From positions 1 through 5,849 of the forward strand of contig DAOMZG010000368.1 in the NCBI GenBank assembly GCA_035437945.1: DNA of 5,849 nucleotides, written 5' to 3'. Made by a program: the position numbers and the translations under genes. Shown here in pieces: positions 1-5,849 of this stretch (position 1 is its first letter; every line of letters begins with the position of its first letter). Source of the DNA: UBA9464 sp003445095 (lineage in GTDB: Bacteria > Verrucomicrobiota > Verrucomicrobiia > Limisphaerales > UBA9464). A model generated the notes under the pieces. It worked only from the letters and a program-made list of their open reading frames with translations, did not search any database and had not been told where the DNA came from.

Positions 1-2334
1 GCGGGGCACTTCGATCATCGTACCGACGCTGTAGCTGATCTTCGTCTTTTTCTCCTTTTGCACCGCCGCGGCGACCTCGTGAATCACCGCGACTTGCAAA
101 TCGAGTTCCTTCTTGAACCCGACCAGCGGGATCATGATCTCGGGCTTGGCTTTGAATCCCTTTTTGTTTGCGTCTGCGGCCGCTTCAAACACGGCGCGAG
201 CCTGCATCGCGGTGATTTCGGGATACTTGATGCCTAATCGGCAGCCGCGAAAACCGAGCATCGGATTGAACTCATGGAGCTCGTGAACCCGTGCCATAAT
301 CCGCTCGACGGGAATATTGAGCTTCCGGGCCAGGTCCATCTGCTGTTCCTTGGCGTGCGGCAGGAACTCATGCAGCGGCGGATCGAGGAAGCGAATCGTT
401 GCGGGATAACCCTTCAATTCCTTGAAGATGCCGAAGAAATCTTCGCGTTGATAAGGCAACAGCTTCGCGAGTGCCGCTTGGCGAGCGGTCAGTGAATCCG
501 CGAGAATCATTTCGCGCATCGCGTCAATGCGATCGCCTTCGAAGAACATGTGCTCCGTGCGCGTCAGGCCGATGCCGGTTGCGCCGAAAGCGAGCGCGTT
601 CGCGGTTTGTTCGGGATTATCAGCGTTGGTTCGAACCTGCAGGCGCGTTGCCTGCGAACACCATTTCATCAACTGGGTAAAGCTCTTGAACTTCTCGGTG
701 GCTTGAGCTGCTTTGTTCCCGTTGATGAGTCCGGCAATAATTTCGGAAGGCGCCGTCTTGATTTGACCGCCGTATACAAGGCCCGAGGTGCCGTCGATGG
801 ACAGGAAGTCGCCTTCCTTGAAGGTCTGGACGTCCACGGTCACCGTCTTCTTGTCGTAGTCGACTTGGAGCGCGGCGGCGCCACAAACACAGACTTTACC
901 CATCTGACGAGCCACCAGTGCGGCATGCGAAGAAACGCCACCGCGGGCCGTGAGGATGCCTTCCGCGGCAATCATGCCGCGCAGATCTTCGGGCGAAGTT
1001 TCGACGCGGACCAAGAGCACTTTCTCACCCTTTTCGGCCGCGGCAACCGCGCGATCAGCATTGAAGTAAATCTGGCCGGTCGCGGCGCCGGGGCCCGCCG
1101 GGAGACCGGTCGCGATGGGCTTGGCCTTCTTGACTTCGGCGACGTCGAAGATAGGCGCCAACAGTTGGTCGAGTTGGTCGGCGGGGTTGCGGAGAACGGC
1201 GGTTTCCCAATCGATGAGTTTCTCCTTCACCATGTCGATGGAGAACTTTAGGGCGGCGGCGGCGGTACGTTTGCCGTTGCGCGTTTGCAGCATGAACAGC
1301 TTGCCTTCCTGAATGGTGAACTCGATGTCCTGAACGTCTTTGAAGTGTTTCTCCAAAGTCTTCCGGACCTCGAGCAGCTCGGCGTAGGACTTCGGCATTT
1401 GATCCTTCAGCTTAAGCACGGGTTCGGGCGTGCGCACTCCGGCGACGACATCTTCGCCTTGAGCGTTGATTAGGAACTCGCCGTAAAATTCATTGGTGCC
1501 GTTGGCGGGATTGCGAGTGAAGGCGACTCCCGAACCAGAGGTGTCACCGGTGTTGCCGTACACCATGGCCTGCACGTTGACGGCGGTTCCCCATTCAGTA
1601 GGGATGTTGTATTTGCGGCGGTAGACGATGGCTCGGTCGTTCATCCACGAACCAAAAACCGCGCCCGCCGCGCCACGGAGCTGATCCCAAGGGCTGTTCG
1701 GGAAGACTTTTCCGGTGCGCTTCTTCACGAGCTCCTTGAAGCGTTTCACGAGCTCCTGCTGATCGGCGGCGGTGAGATCGCTGTCCACGATGTCGTCGTG
1801 ATACACCTCGTGCTTGTACTCGTGGATGACGGTCTCGAACGGCTCGTGATCTTCGCCTTCGCGCTTTTGCACTCCCAAGACGACGTCGCCGTACATCTGG
1901 ATGAACCGCCGGTAACAGTCCCAGGCGAAGCGCTCGTTCTTCGTGGCCGCGGACAAGGCCAATACCGTCTGATCGTTCAGACCAAGATTCAGGATGGTGT
2001 CCATCATGCCGGGCATGGAGTCACGTGCGCCCGATCGGACCGCGACCAAGAGGGGCATCCCAGCGGCATCGCCGAACTTGCAGCCCATGATTTTCTCCAT
2101 GTTGGCGATTCCGGCTTCCATCTGAGCCTGGAGCTCCTTGGGATACGTCTTTTTGTGGGCGTAAAAATAGGTGCAGACCTCGGTGCTGATGGTGAATCCC
2201 GGAGGCACGGGCAGGCCGATGCGGGTCATTTCGGCAAGATTGGCGCCTTTGCCGCCCAAGAGGGCTTTCATGCTGCCGTCGCCGTCAGCTTTTTTGTTGC
2301 CCCAGGTGTAAACGTATTTCGGAGACTTAGCCAT
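1..2334 (-). CDS. ppdK: Pyruvate, phosphate dikinase (C-terminus cut by window edge)
   Basis: PPDK interconverts pyruvate + ATP + Pi and PEP + AMP + PPi in the cytoplasm through a phosphohistidine that swings between two active sites. All 778 codons in the window are open. Seen in order: ATP-grasp N-terminus with GGKGANLAEM (27-36) and VRSGARDSMPGMMDT (99-113); GEFLINAQGEDVVAG (285-299) of the nucleotide-binding domain; the catalytic loop ARGGVSSHAALVAR with His470, matching His455 of the Clostridium symbiosum enzyme; then the PEP/pyruvate barrel with GIGLTRTEHMFF (Arg592), TIRFLDPPLHEF (Arg648) and GTMIEVPR (Glu775, a metal ligand). The Arg592-Arg648 spacing of 56 equals that of R561-R617 in the C. 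symbiosum enzyme. By homology about 100-130 residues are missing, including the catalytic Cys near the C-terminus. The ATG at 2334 is the only plausible start: an in-frame stop lies at 2374-2376 with no start codon between. No Shine-Dalgarno is evident. No frameshift or missing key residue was seen; the usual Thr two residues before the catalytic His is Ser468. Confidence 0.97.
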   Translation of the reverse strand, partial: MAKSPKYVYTWGNKKADGDGSMKALLGGKGANLAEMTRIGLPVPPGFTISTEVCTYFYAHKKTYPKELQAQMEAGIANMEKIMGCKFGDAAGMPLLVAVRSGARDSMPGMMDTILNLGLNDQTVLALSAATKNERFAWDCYRRFIQMYGDVVLGVQKREGEDHEPFETVIHEYKHEVYHDDIVDSDLTAADQQELVKRFKELVKKRTGKVFPNSPWDQLRGAAGAVFGSWMNDRAIVYRRKYNIPTEWGTAVNVQAMVYGNTGDTSGSGVAFTRNPANGTNEFYGEFLINAQGEDVVAGVRTPEPVLKLKDQMPKSYAELLEVRKTLEKHFKDVQDIEFTIQEGKLFMLQTRNGKRTAAAALKFSIDMVKEKLIDWETAVLRNPADQLDQLLAPIFDVAEVKKAKPIATGLPAGPGAATGQIYFNADRAVAAAEKGEKVLLVRVETSPEDLRGMIAAEGILTARGGVSSHAALVARQMGKVCVCGAAALQVDYDKKTVTVDVQTFKEGDFLSIDGTSGLVYGGQIKTAPSEIIAGLINGNKAAQATEKFKSFTQLMKWCSQATRLQVRTNADNPEQTANALAFGATGIGLTRTEHMFFEGDRIDAMREMILADSLTARQAALAKLLPYQREDFFGIFKELKGYPATIRFLDPPLHEFLPHAKEQQMDLARKLNIPVERIMARVHELHEFNPMLGFRGCRLGIKYPEITAMQARAVFEAAADANKKGFKAKPEIMIPLVGFKKELDLQVAVIHEVAAAVQKEKKTKISYSVGTMIEVPR

Positions 2335-2455
2335 GTGTGATGATGCGTTGACGTGTCGTGTGTATTGGATGGTTCAGGCGGGAAACGCCGGAAAATCGAA
2401 GCGCGACGCTAACAGGGGCGGAAGAACCGTCAACGAGGAGAAGTTGTAGGAAATC
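2335..2455 (-). promoter_or_regulatory. ppdK upstream region with weak promoter candidate
   Basis: This 121 bp stretch separates the ppdK start codon from repeat copy A and should hold the ppdK promoter unless transcription enters from rayT. Read on the minus strand, TTGACG (2433-2428) is followed after 16 bp by TAGCGT (2411-2406), a 5/6 match to the -35 consensus and a 3/6 match to the -10 consensus. It would give a leader of about 65-70 nt. The -10 is poor, so this is only a candidate. No ribosome binding site, riboswitch-like structure or terminator with a U tract was seen. Confidence 0.2.
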
Positions 2456-2592
2456 TGGGAGTGCGGTGGCGGGAGCGAAGCGGAGCTACCGCTTTGGCAT
2501 GGCGGACGGTGGATGGATACGCCAGCTCGCAACCCTAATCCTCTGGCGCCACGGTAAAGCGGCAGCTTCGCAGACTTCGCCGCCGCACTCCA
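2456..2592. repeat. REP/BIME-type composite palindrome, copy A
   Basis: The outer ends form an inverted repeat: GGAGTGCGGTGGCG at 2458-2471 against CGCCGCCGCACTCC at 2578-2591, 13 of 14 matching, with the one mismatch a T-G wobble. Inside the left arm AAGCGG-AGCTA-CCGCTT makes a 6 bp stem. The left arm (about 2456-2500) and right arm (about 2553-2592) are nearly identical to those of copy B in direct orientation, while the central ~50 bp has drifted. In the rayT reading direction the element begins 3 bp after the stop codon, so it may also act as a 3' stem-loop for that mRNA; there is no U tract for a classical terminator. Confidence 0.85.
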
Positions 2593-2595
2593 AAA

Positions 2596-3162
2596 TCACC
2601 CGCCTTCGACTTCCGGCACGAAGTCATCATCGACATTCACTCGATCAGTCTTGAAGCCATAAATGGTTCGGATCTGCGCCGGTGTCGCCGTCCGTTCGAA
2701 CCAAGTCGCCGAGCACCATGGATACTGGTCGGCCACCAGCACCAGGCCGTGCTTCACCGGGTTCTGATGTACGTAGTTCAACCGGGCCAGGTAAGAACGT
2801 TCAAACGAGAGACGTGTCTCGCGATAGTTGAACCAGACTCGCCGACCCGCAGTGCAATCCAGTTTGTTGGCCCAAACTGCTGTTTTTGCGTGCAGCTCCA
2901 CTAACATTTCAGTGAGCGAGGAGGCGGCTGTGCTTTCCGGCGGTGAGTGAGCAACGAAATGATAGTGATTGGAGAACACGGCCCACGCTTCGATCTGCCA
3001 ACCCCATTCCGACGCGAGTCGAAGCAACCCGCGGCTCAACACGGAAAGTCGCTTGGCTCCGCGGAAATGATGAGCCTTCAAATACGTCGCGGCCGTCACG
3101 AAAAAGGTGCCGCCAACCGCGAGCTGGTGGACTGGGGCGTGTGGCCAAGCAACGTCTCTCAC
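2596..3162 (-). CDS. rayT: REP-associated tyrosine transposase (RayT type, Y1/HUH superfamily)
   Basis: A complete 188-residue protein, normal size for single-domain REP-associated transposases, which nick and join single-stranded DNA at REP hairpins. The HUH-type metal-binding pair is H66-Y67-H68 in FSNHYHFVAHSP. The family block YLARLNYVHQNPVKHGLV covers 124-141; the nucleophilic tyrosine is most likely Tyr130, with Tyr124 as the alternative. After it come YPWCSATWF (147-155) and an acidic, hydrophilic tail. The N-terminus (WPHAPVHQL) differs from the common enterobacterial RayT opening; from memory it fits a subgroup common in Verrucomicrobiota. The start is GTG at 3162, supported by AGGAG 9 nt upstream and by an in-frame stop at 3175-3177 with no other start codon between. 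The next in-frame ATG is at residue 86, beyond the HUH motif. The gene looks intact, not decayed. The family is often single-copy and vertically kept, so it may be domesticated. Confidence 0.9.
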   Translation of the reverse strand: MRDVAWPHAPVHQLAVGGTFFVTAATYLKAHHFRGAKRLSVLSRGLLRLASEWGWQIEAWAVFSNHYHFVAHSPPESTAASSLTEMLVELHAKTAVWANKLDCTAGRRVWFNYRETRLSFERSYLARLNYVHQNPVKHGLVLVADQYPWCSATWFERTATPAQIRTIYGFKTDRVNVDDDFVPEVEGG

Positions 3163-3171
3163 GCCGATAAG

Positions 3172-3176
3172 CTCCT
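3172..3176 (-). promoter_or_regulatory. Ribosome binding site of rayT
   Basis: AGGAG on the minus strand ends 9 nt before the GTG at 3162. It is the only good Shine-Dalgarno in the window and decides the start of the transposase; the two large genes lack one. Confidence 0.7.
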
Positions 3177-3209
3177 ACCCAAAGCGCCTCATCGTCGAAG
3201 CAATGAAGC

Positions 3210-3225
3210 TCCCCAGATGTGGGGA
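3210..3225. other. Short perfect hairpin upstream of rayT
   Basis: TCCCCA-GATG-TGGGGA forms a 6 bp GC-rich stem with a 4 nt loop, 47 bp upstream of the rayT GTG and 26 bp from repeat copy B. It could be a leader hairpin of the rayT mRNA, an operator, or a cleavage-guide hairpin. It may also be chance: only the inverted symmetry is seen. Confidence 0.35.
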
Positions 3226-3251
3226 CGGGTGTGAGTGCGGAATCGAAAACC

Positions 3252-3390
3252 TTTGGGAGTGCGGTGGCGTAGCGAAGCGGAGCTACCGCTTTGGCATGCC
3301 GGACGGTGATGGGTACGCCACCGCATAAACCTGCCCCTTGGTGCCATGGTAAAGCGGCAGCTTCGAAGACTTCGCCGCCGCACTCCCAAA
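3252..3390. repeat. REP/BIME-type composite palindrome, copy B
   Basis: The 18 bp termini TTTGGGAGTGCGGTGGCG (3252-3269) and CGCCGCCGCACTCCCAAA (3373-3390) are inverted repeats with one mismatch, a wobble-compatible T-G. The symmetry extends imperfectly over about 45 bp on each side, so the element is two inverted REP-like units around a ~47 bp centre. The left arm holds AAGCGG-AGCTA-CCGCTT. Compared with copy A, arms are almost identical apart from one substitution plus a 1 bp indel near 3270, whereas the centre differs at many positions. It ends 44 bp before the start codon of the right-hand gene. A short extra GAGTGCGG at 3233-3240, matching the terminal sequence, lies just outside. Confidence 0.88.
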
Positions 3391-3422
3391 GTTCGAGGCT
3401 CGTCCAGCGACGCAAACTCCCC

Positions 3423-3428
3423 TACATT
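3423..3428 (+). promoter_or_regulatory. Candidate -10 element for a leaderless transcript
   Basis: TACATT matches 4 of 6 bases of TATAAT, including the important second A and last T, and ends 6 nt before the GTG at 3435. Transcription from it would begin at or next to the start codon, which would fit the absence of any Shine-Dalgarno. No convincing -35 is present at 16-18 bp upstream. Confidence 0.22.
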
Positions 3429-3434
3429 CTCCCT

Positions 3435-5849
3435 GTGCTTCCACGTTTGGTTTTGATCATCGGGCTCGTGGGTCGGCTGGCTTTGGCCCAAGCTGAGTTC
3501 CCGACCCCGTTTGATTCCGAATCGCGCGGCGCGCCGACACCCGTCGCGGAAGCTGTCGGCGGCATCCATCTACCTTCAAGCTTCGAGGCGAAAATATTCG
3601 CCGCCGAGCCCGACGTCCGGCAACCCATCGCGATGGCGTTCGATCCGCGCGGCCGATTGTGGGTCGCTGAGAACTACACGTATGCCGAAGCTAAGGTGAA
3701 CTTCGCCACGCAACTGAATGATCGCATTCTCATCCTTGCCGACACCAATCACGACGGTCGATTCGACCAAAGGATGGTCTTTTGGGATCAGGCCAAAATC
3801 CTCACCAGCGTGATGCCCGGCAACGGCGGAGTGTATGTGCTGTGCCCGCCTCGCCTGTTGTTCATCGCCGACCGAAACCAAGATGACGTTCCCGACGGCG
3901 AACCGGAGGTGTTGCTCGACGGATTCAACACGACTACCGGAAATCGTCACACGTTCGCCAACGGATTAAAATGGGGGCCCGACGGTTGGTTGTGGGGTCG
4001 AATAGGAATTTCGAGCGGCGCCAAGATTGGCCCTCCGGACCAACCAGAGTCCGACCGAGTCGAAATGCGGGGTGGCGTTTGGCGGTATCATCCACAGCGT
4101 CGCGTGTTTGAAGCCGTCAGCCACGGCACCACCAATCCTTGGGGGCTCGACTGGAATGAGGTGGGCGAACCCTTTTTCATCAACACCGTCATTGGGCACC
4201 TATGGCACGCGATTCCGGGCGCTCATTTTCAGCGCATGCACGGGGACGATGTGAATCTACGAAGCTATGTCCTGATCGATCAACACGCGGATCATTATCA
4301 TTTCGATACTGGCGCCGGCTGGACGAAATCTCGAGCGACACCGGATGGTAAGGAATTCGCCGCGGGCAGTGATCAGCTTGGTGGCGGACACGCTCACTCC
4401 GGCCTCATGATTTACCTCGGTGCCAATTGGCCCGAGCCTTATCGCGATCACCTCTTCACGCTGAATTTCCACGGGCGGCGAGTAAACCAAGAGCGGCTGG
4501 AACGGGTAGGGTCGGGATACGTTGGGCGACACGAACCAGACTTTCTAACTGTGGCCGACTCCTGGTTCCGCGGACTCGACTTGCTTTATGGACCCGATGG
4601 AGCGGTCTTCATTTCCGATTGGTCCGACACCGGAGAATGTCACGACCACGACGGAGTTCATCGAAGTTCCGGACGGATCTACCGCATTTCCTATGGCACT
4701 CCGGCCCGAGTCGAGCCCGAGAATTTAGCCACGCTTTCGGAATCGAAGTTGGTCGCTCTCTTGTTCGATCGAAATGAATGGCTAGGCCGGCAAGCGCGAC
4801 GAGTGCTGTCTGACCGCGCATTGGTCGGGGGCGATCTGACGTCCGCCCGCGACGCTCTTACCGACGCTTTTGCGCAACAAACGAAGGCGTTCGGCAAGCT
4901 TCGGGCCATGTGGGGATTGAAGGCCGTCGGTGGTTTGACCATTCCCTGGTTGCTCGAACGAACCCGTGACGGAGACGCCAATGTGCGGAGTTGGGCCGTC
5001 CGTCTTTTAGTAGATTCGTGGCCCATGGACGATCCCTCCGGCCGCCCGACGCAGGTGGCTGCGCAGGCCAATCAAGCCGCGCGCCCTGAGAGTTCGCTTG
5101 TCGTCGCCCGACTCGTGGAAATGGCGAAGGAAGATCCGTCAGCTTTGGTGCGGCTGTATCTCGCTTCGGCGTTGCAGCGTTTGTCGTGGAAGGATCGAAC
5201 TCCAGTGGCGGTGACGCTGCTGGGGCATGCCGAAGACGCGACCGATCACAATTTGCCGCTGATGCTCTGGTATGGAATCGAACCACTCGTGGGAGCCCGG
5301 CCTGACGACGCGGTACGGCTTGCCATCAACGGCCGCATTCCTCAGGTCCGCGAGCTGATTGCGCGGCGTCTGGGGGAAGACATCGAAACGCGACCCGCGG
5401 CGCTGGCGGCGTTGCTCCAGGGACTTGAGTCAGCGCCGGCGACCGCGCAAAGCGAGGTGGTCCGCGGCCTGTCCGCGGCCCTGCGCGGCTGGCGAAAAGC
5501 CCCTGCGCCAGTCACGTGGGCGGCGTTTGCGACGAAGGCGTCGGCTAGCTCAGAAGCCGGGCTCGCAGACGGCGTTCGTGATCTAAACGTGCTTTTCGGC
5601 GACGGCCGGGCGCTGGATGAATTGCGGTCAGTGGTGCTGGACACCAAGGCTGATCCCGCAAGCCGACGTCAGGCCCTCAAGACGCTTCTCAACAGTGACG
5701 CGCCGCAATTGACGCCACTCTTGAAACAAATGGCCGATGACAATTCTCTACGCCCGTCAGCGCTGGTTGGACTGCTACAATTAGGCGCTCCCGAAGCTGC
5801 GGCATTGGCGACCAGTCGCTATCAATGGCTCGGCCTGGAGGACCGGTCT
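3435..5849 (+). CDS. PVC-type exported membrane-bound dehydrogenase-like protein (C-terminus cut by window edge)
   Basis: All 805 codons to the window end are open. Family: Pirellula/Verrucomicrobium-type putative membrane-bound dehydrogenase, whose members usually end in a CxxCH cytochrome-like domain; that part would lie beyond the window. Residues 1-20 form a signal peptide (LVLIIGLVGRLALAQA, AxA-type cleavage after Ala20), so the protein is exported. Residues ~45-420 are a beta-propeller of the PQQ/sugar dehydrogenase-like type with family blocks AMAFDPRGRLWVAEN, NTVIGHLWHAIPGAH, ADHYHFD (285-291), GGGHAHSG (316-323) and DWSDTGECHDHDG (395-407). Two aspartate-rich loops, D103-x-N105-x-D107-G-x-x-D111 and D146-x-N148-x-D150-x-x-x-D154, look like calcium sites. 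Residues ~435-805 are helical HEAT-like repeats. Substrate is unknown. The GTG at 3435 puts the hydrophobic core right after the start; an in-frame ATG at 3309, inside repeat B, would add 42 residues that look like translated repeat. No Shine-Dalgarno is seen. Confidence 0.92.
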   Translation, partial: MLPRLVLIIGLVGRLALAQAEFPTPFDSESRGAPTPVAEAVGGIHLPSSFEAKIFAAEPDVRQPIAMAFDPRGRLWVAENYTYAEAKVNFATQLNDRILILADTNHDGRFDQRMVFWDQAKILTSVMPGNGGVYVLCPPRLLFIADRNQDDVPDGEPEVLLDGFNTTTGNRHTFANGLKWGPDGWLWGRIGISSGAKIGPPDQPESDRVEMRGGVWRYHPQRRVFEAVSHGTTNPWGLDWNEVGEPFFINTVIGHLWHAIPGAHFQRMHGDDVNLRSYVLIDQHADHYHFDTGAGWTKSRATPDGKEFAAGSDQLGGGHAHSGLMIYLGANWPEPYRDHLFTLNFHGRRVNQERLERVGSGYVGRHEPDFLTVADSWFRGLDLLYGPDGAVFISDWSDTGECHDHDGVHRSSGRIYRISYGTPARVEPENLATLSESKLVALLFDRNEWLGRQARRVLSDRALVGGDLTSARDALTDAFAQQTKAFGKLRAMWGLKAVGGLTIPWLLERTRDGDANVRSWAVRLLVDSWPMDDPSGRPTQVAAQANQAARPESSLVVARLVEMAKEDPSALVRLYLASALQRLSWKDRTPVAVTLLGHAEDATDHNLPLMLWYGIEPLVGARPDDAVRLAINGRIPQVRELIARRLGEDIETRPAALAALLQGLESAPATAQSEVVRGLSAALRGWRKAPAPVTWAAFATKASASSEAGLADGVRDLNVLFGDGRALDELRSVVLDTKADPASRRQALKTLLNSDAPQLTPLLKQMADDNSLRPSALVGLLQLGAPEAAALATSRYQWLGLEDRS

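Larger units (their letters stand above)
2456..3390. mobile_element. REPtron-like module: RayT gene between two REP/BIME-type palindromes
   Basis: A Y1-type transposase gene lies between two direct copies of the same composite palindrome, with its stop codon 3 bp from copy A and its start 89 bp from copy B. This is the arrangement known for REP-associated tyrosine transposases, which are thought to act on the REP palindromes that flank them and that are scattered through the host genome. The sequence shows the gene, the repeats and their order. That the repeats are substrates of this transposase is inferred from the family. No target-site duplication is visible at the outer edges, as expected for HUH/Y1 enzymes. 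The module lies between ppdK and a divergently transcribed exported-protein gene. Confidence 0.75.

Noticed and set aside
550..1251. Open frame of 233 codons on the plus strand, opposite ppdK
   Set aside because: It mirrors the ppdK codons exactly in register. Such antisense frames are common in GC-rich genes, and the protein has no recognisable motif.
1798..2340. Open frame of 180 codons on the plus strand, opposite the ppdK N-terminus
   Set aside because: Again the codon-register mirror of ppdK, whose own frame is densely conserved. It has no independent support.
2560..2595. Intrinsic terminator at the end of rayT
   Set aside because: The stem-loop is present but belongs to the repeat, and no run of U follows it in the rayT direction.
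2358..2654. Small plus-strand frame crossing repeat copy A, sharing an AKRSYRFGM motif with another small frame at 3107-3328
   Set aside because: The shared peptide is simply the translation of the left arm of both palindromes, so it reflects the DNA repeat and not a protein family.
2456..3390. Classical composite transposon or DDE insertion sequence with terminal inverted repeats
   Set aside because: The only transposase is of the Y1/HUH type, there is no visible target duplication, and each flanking repeat is itself a palindrome; REPtron architecture fits better.
2456..3390. CRISPR array
   Set aside because: Only two repeat copies about 800 bp apart with a gene between them; no regular short spacers.
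2909..3569. Two minus-strand frames (2909-3415 and 3189-3569) overlapping rayT, copy B and the start of the exported protein gene
   Set aside because: They overlap better supported features, run through the palindrome and have low-complexity, Arg/Ser-rich translations.
3576..3950. Minus-strand frame of 124 codons opposite the propeller region
   Set aside because: Shadow of the conserved plus-strand gene, whose family motifs are unambiguous in that interval.

Overview
The window looks like chromosomal DNA of a GC-rich member of the Verrucomicrobiota (PVC superphylum). The best clue is the large right-hand gene, whose family (Pirellula/Verrucomicrobium-type membrane-bound dehydrogenase / heme-binding protein) is largely confined to Planctomycetota and Verrucomicrobiota. 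The palindromic repeats and their transposase resemble, from memory, those of soil Verrucomicrobiota such as Pedosphaera relatives. That finer placement is inference.

There are three protein-coding genes, and two of them run off the window. (1) Positions 1-2334, minus strand: pyruvate, phosphate dikinase (ppdK), 778 codons open without interruption, lacking only the last part of the C-terminal PEP-binding domain. (2) Positions 2596-3162, minus strand: a complete 188-residue REP-associated tyrosine transposase (RayT type, Y1/HUH family) with a GTG start and a good AGGAG ribosome binding site. (3) Positions 3435-5849, plus strand: an exported PVC-type dehydrogenase-like protein with a signal peptide, a beta-propeller and a HEAT-like helical region, 805 codons open to the window edge. 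Its expected C-terminal CxxCH heme domain lies outside.

The transposase gene sits between two direct copies of a ~137-139 bp composite palindrome (2456-2592 and 3252-3390). Each copy has two inverted arms of about 40-46 bp around a diverged centre, like a REP/BIME unit. The whole 2456-3390 segment is best read as a REPtron-like module (RayT plus its repeats) lying in what was probably a short divergent intergenic region between ppdK and the dehydrogenase gene.

The flanking genes are not obviously linked in function. PPDK is a cytoplasmic enzyme of central carbon metabolism, while the right-hand protein is predicted to be exported and redox or sugar related. The repeats leave only about 120 bp upstream of ppdK and 44 bp upstream of the right-hand gene for native promoters, so they may affect expression of both. 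No tRNA, rRNA, CRISPR array or complete insertion sequence of a classical type was seen.
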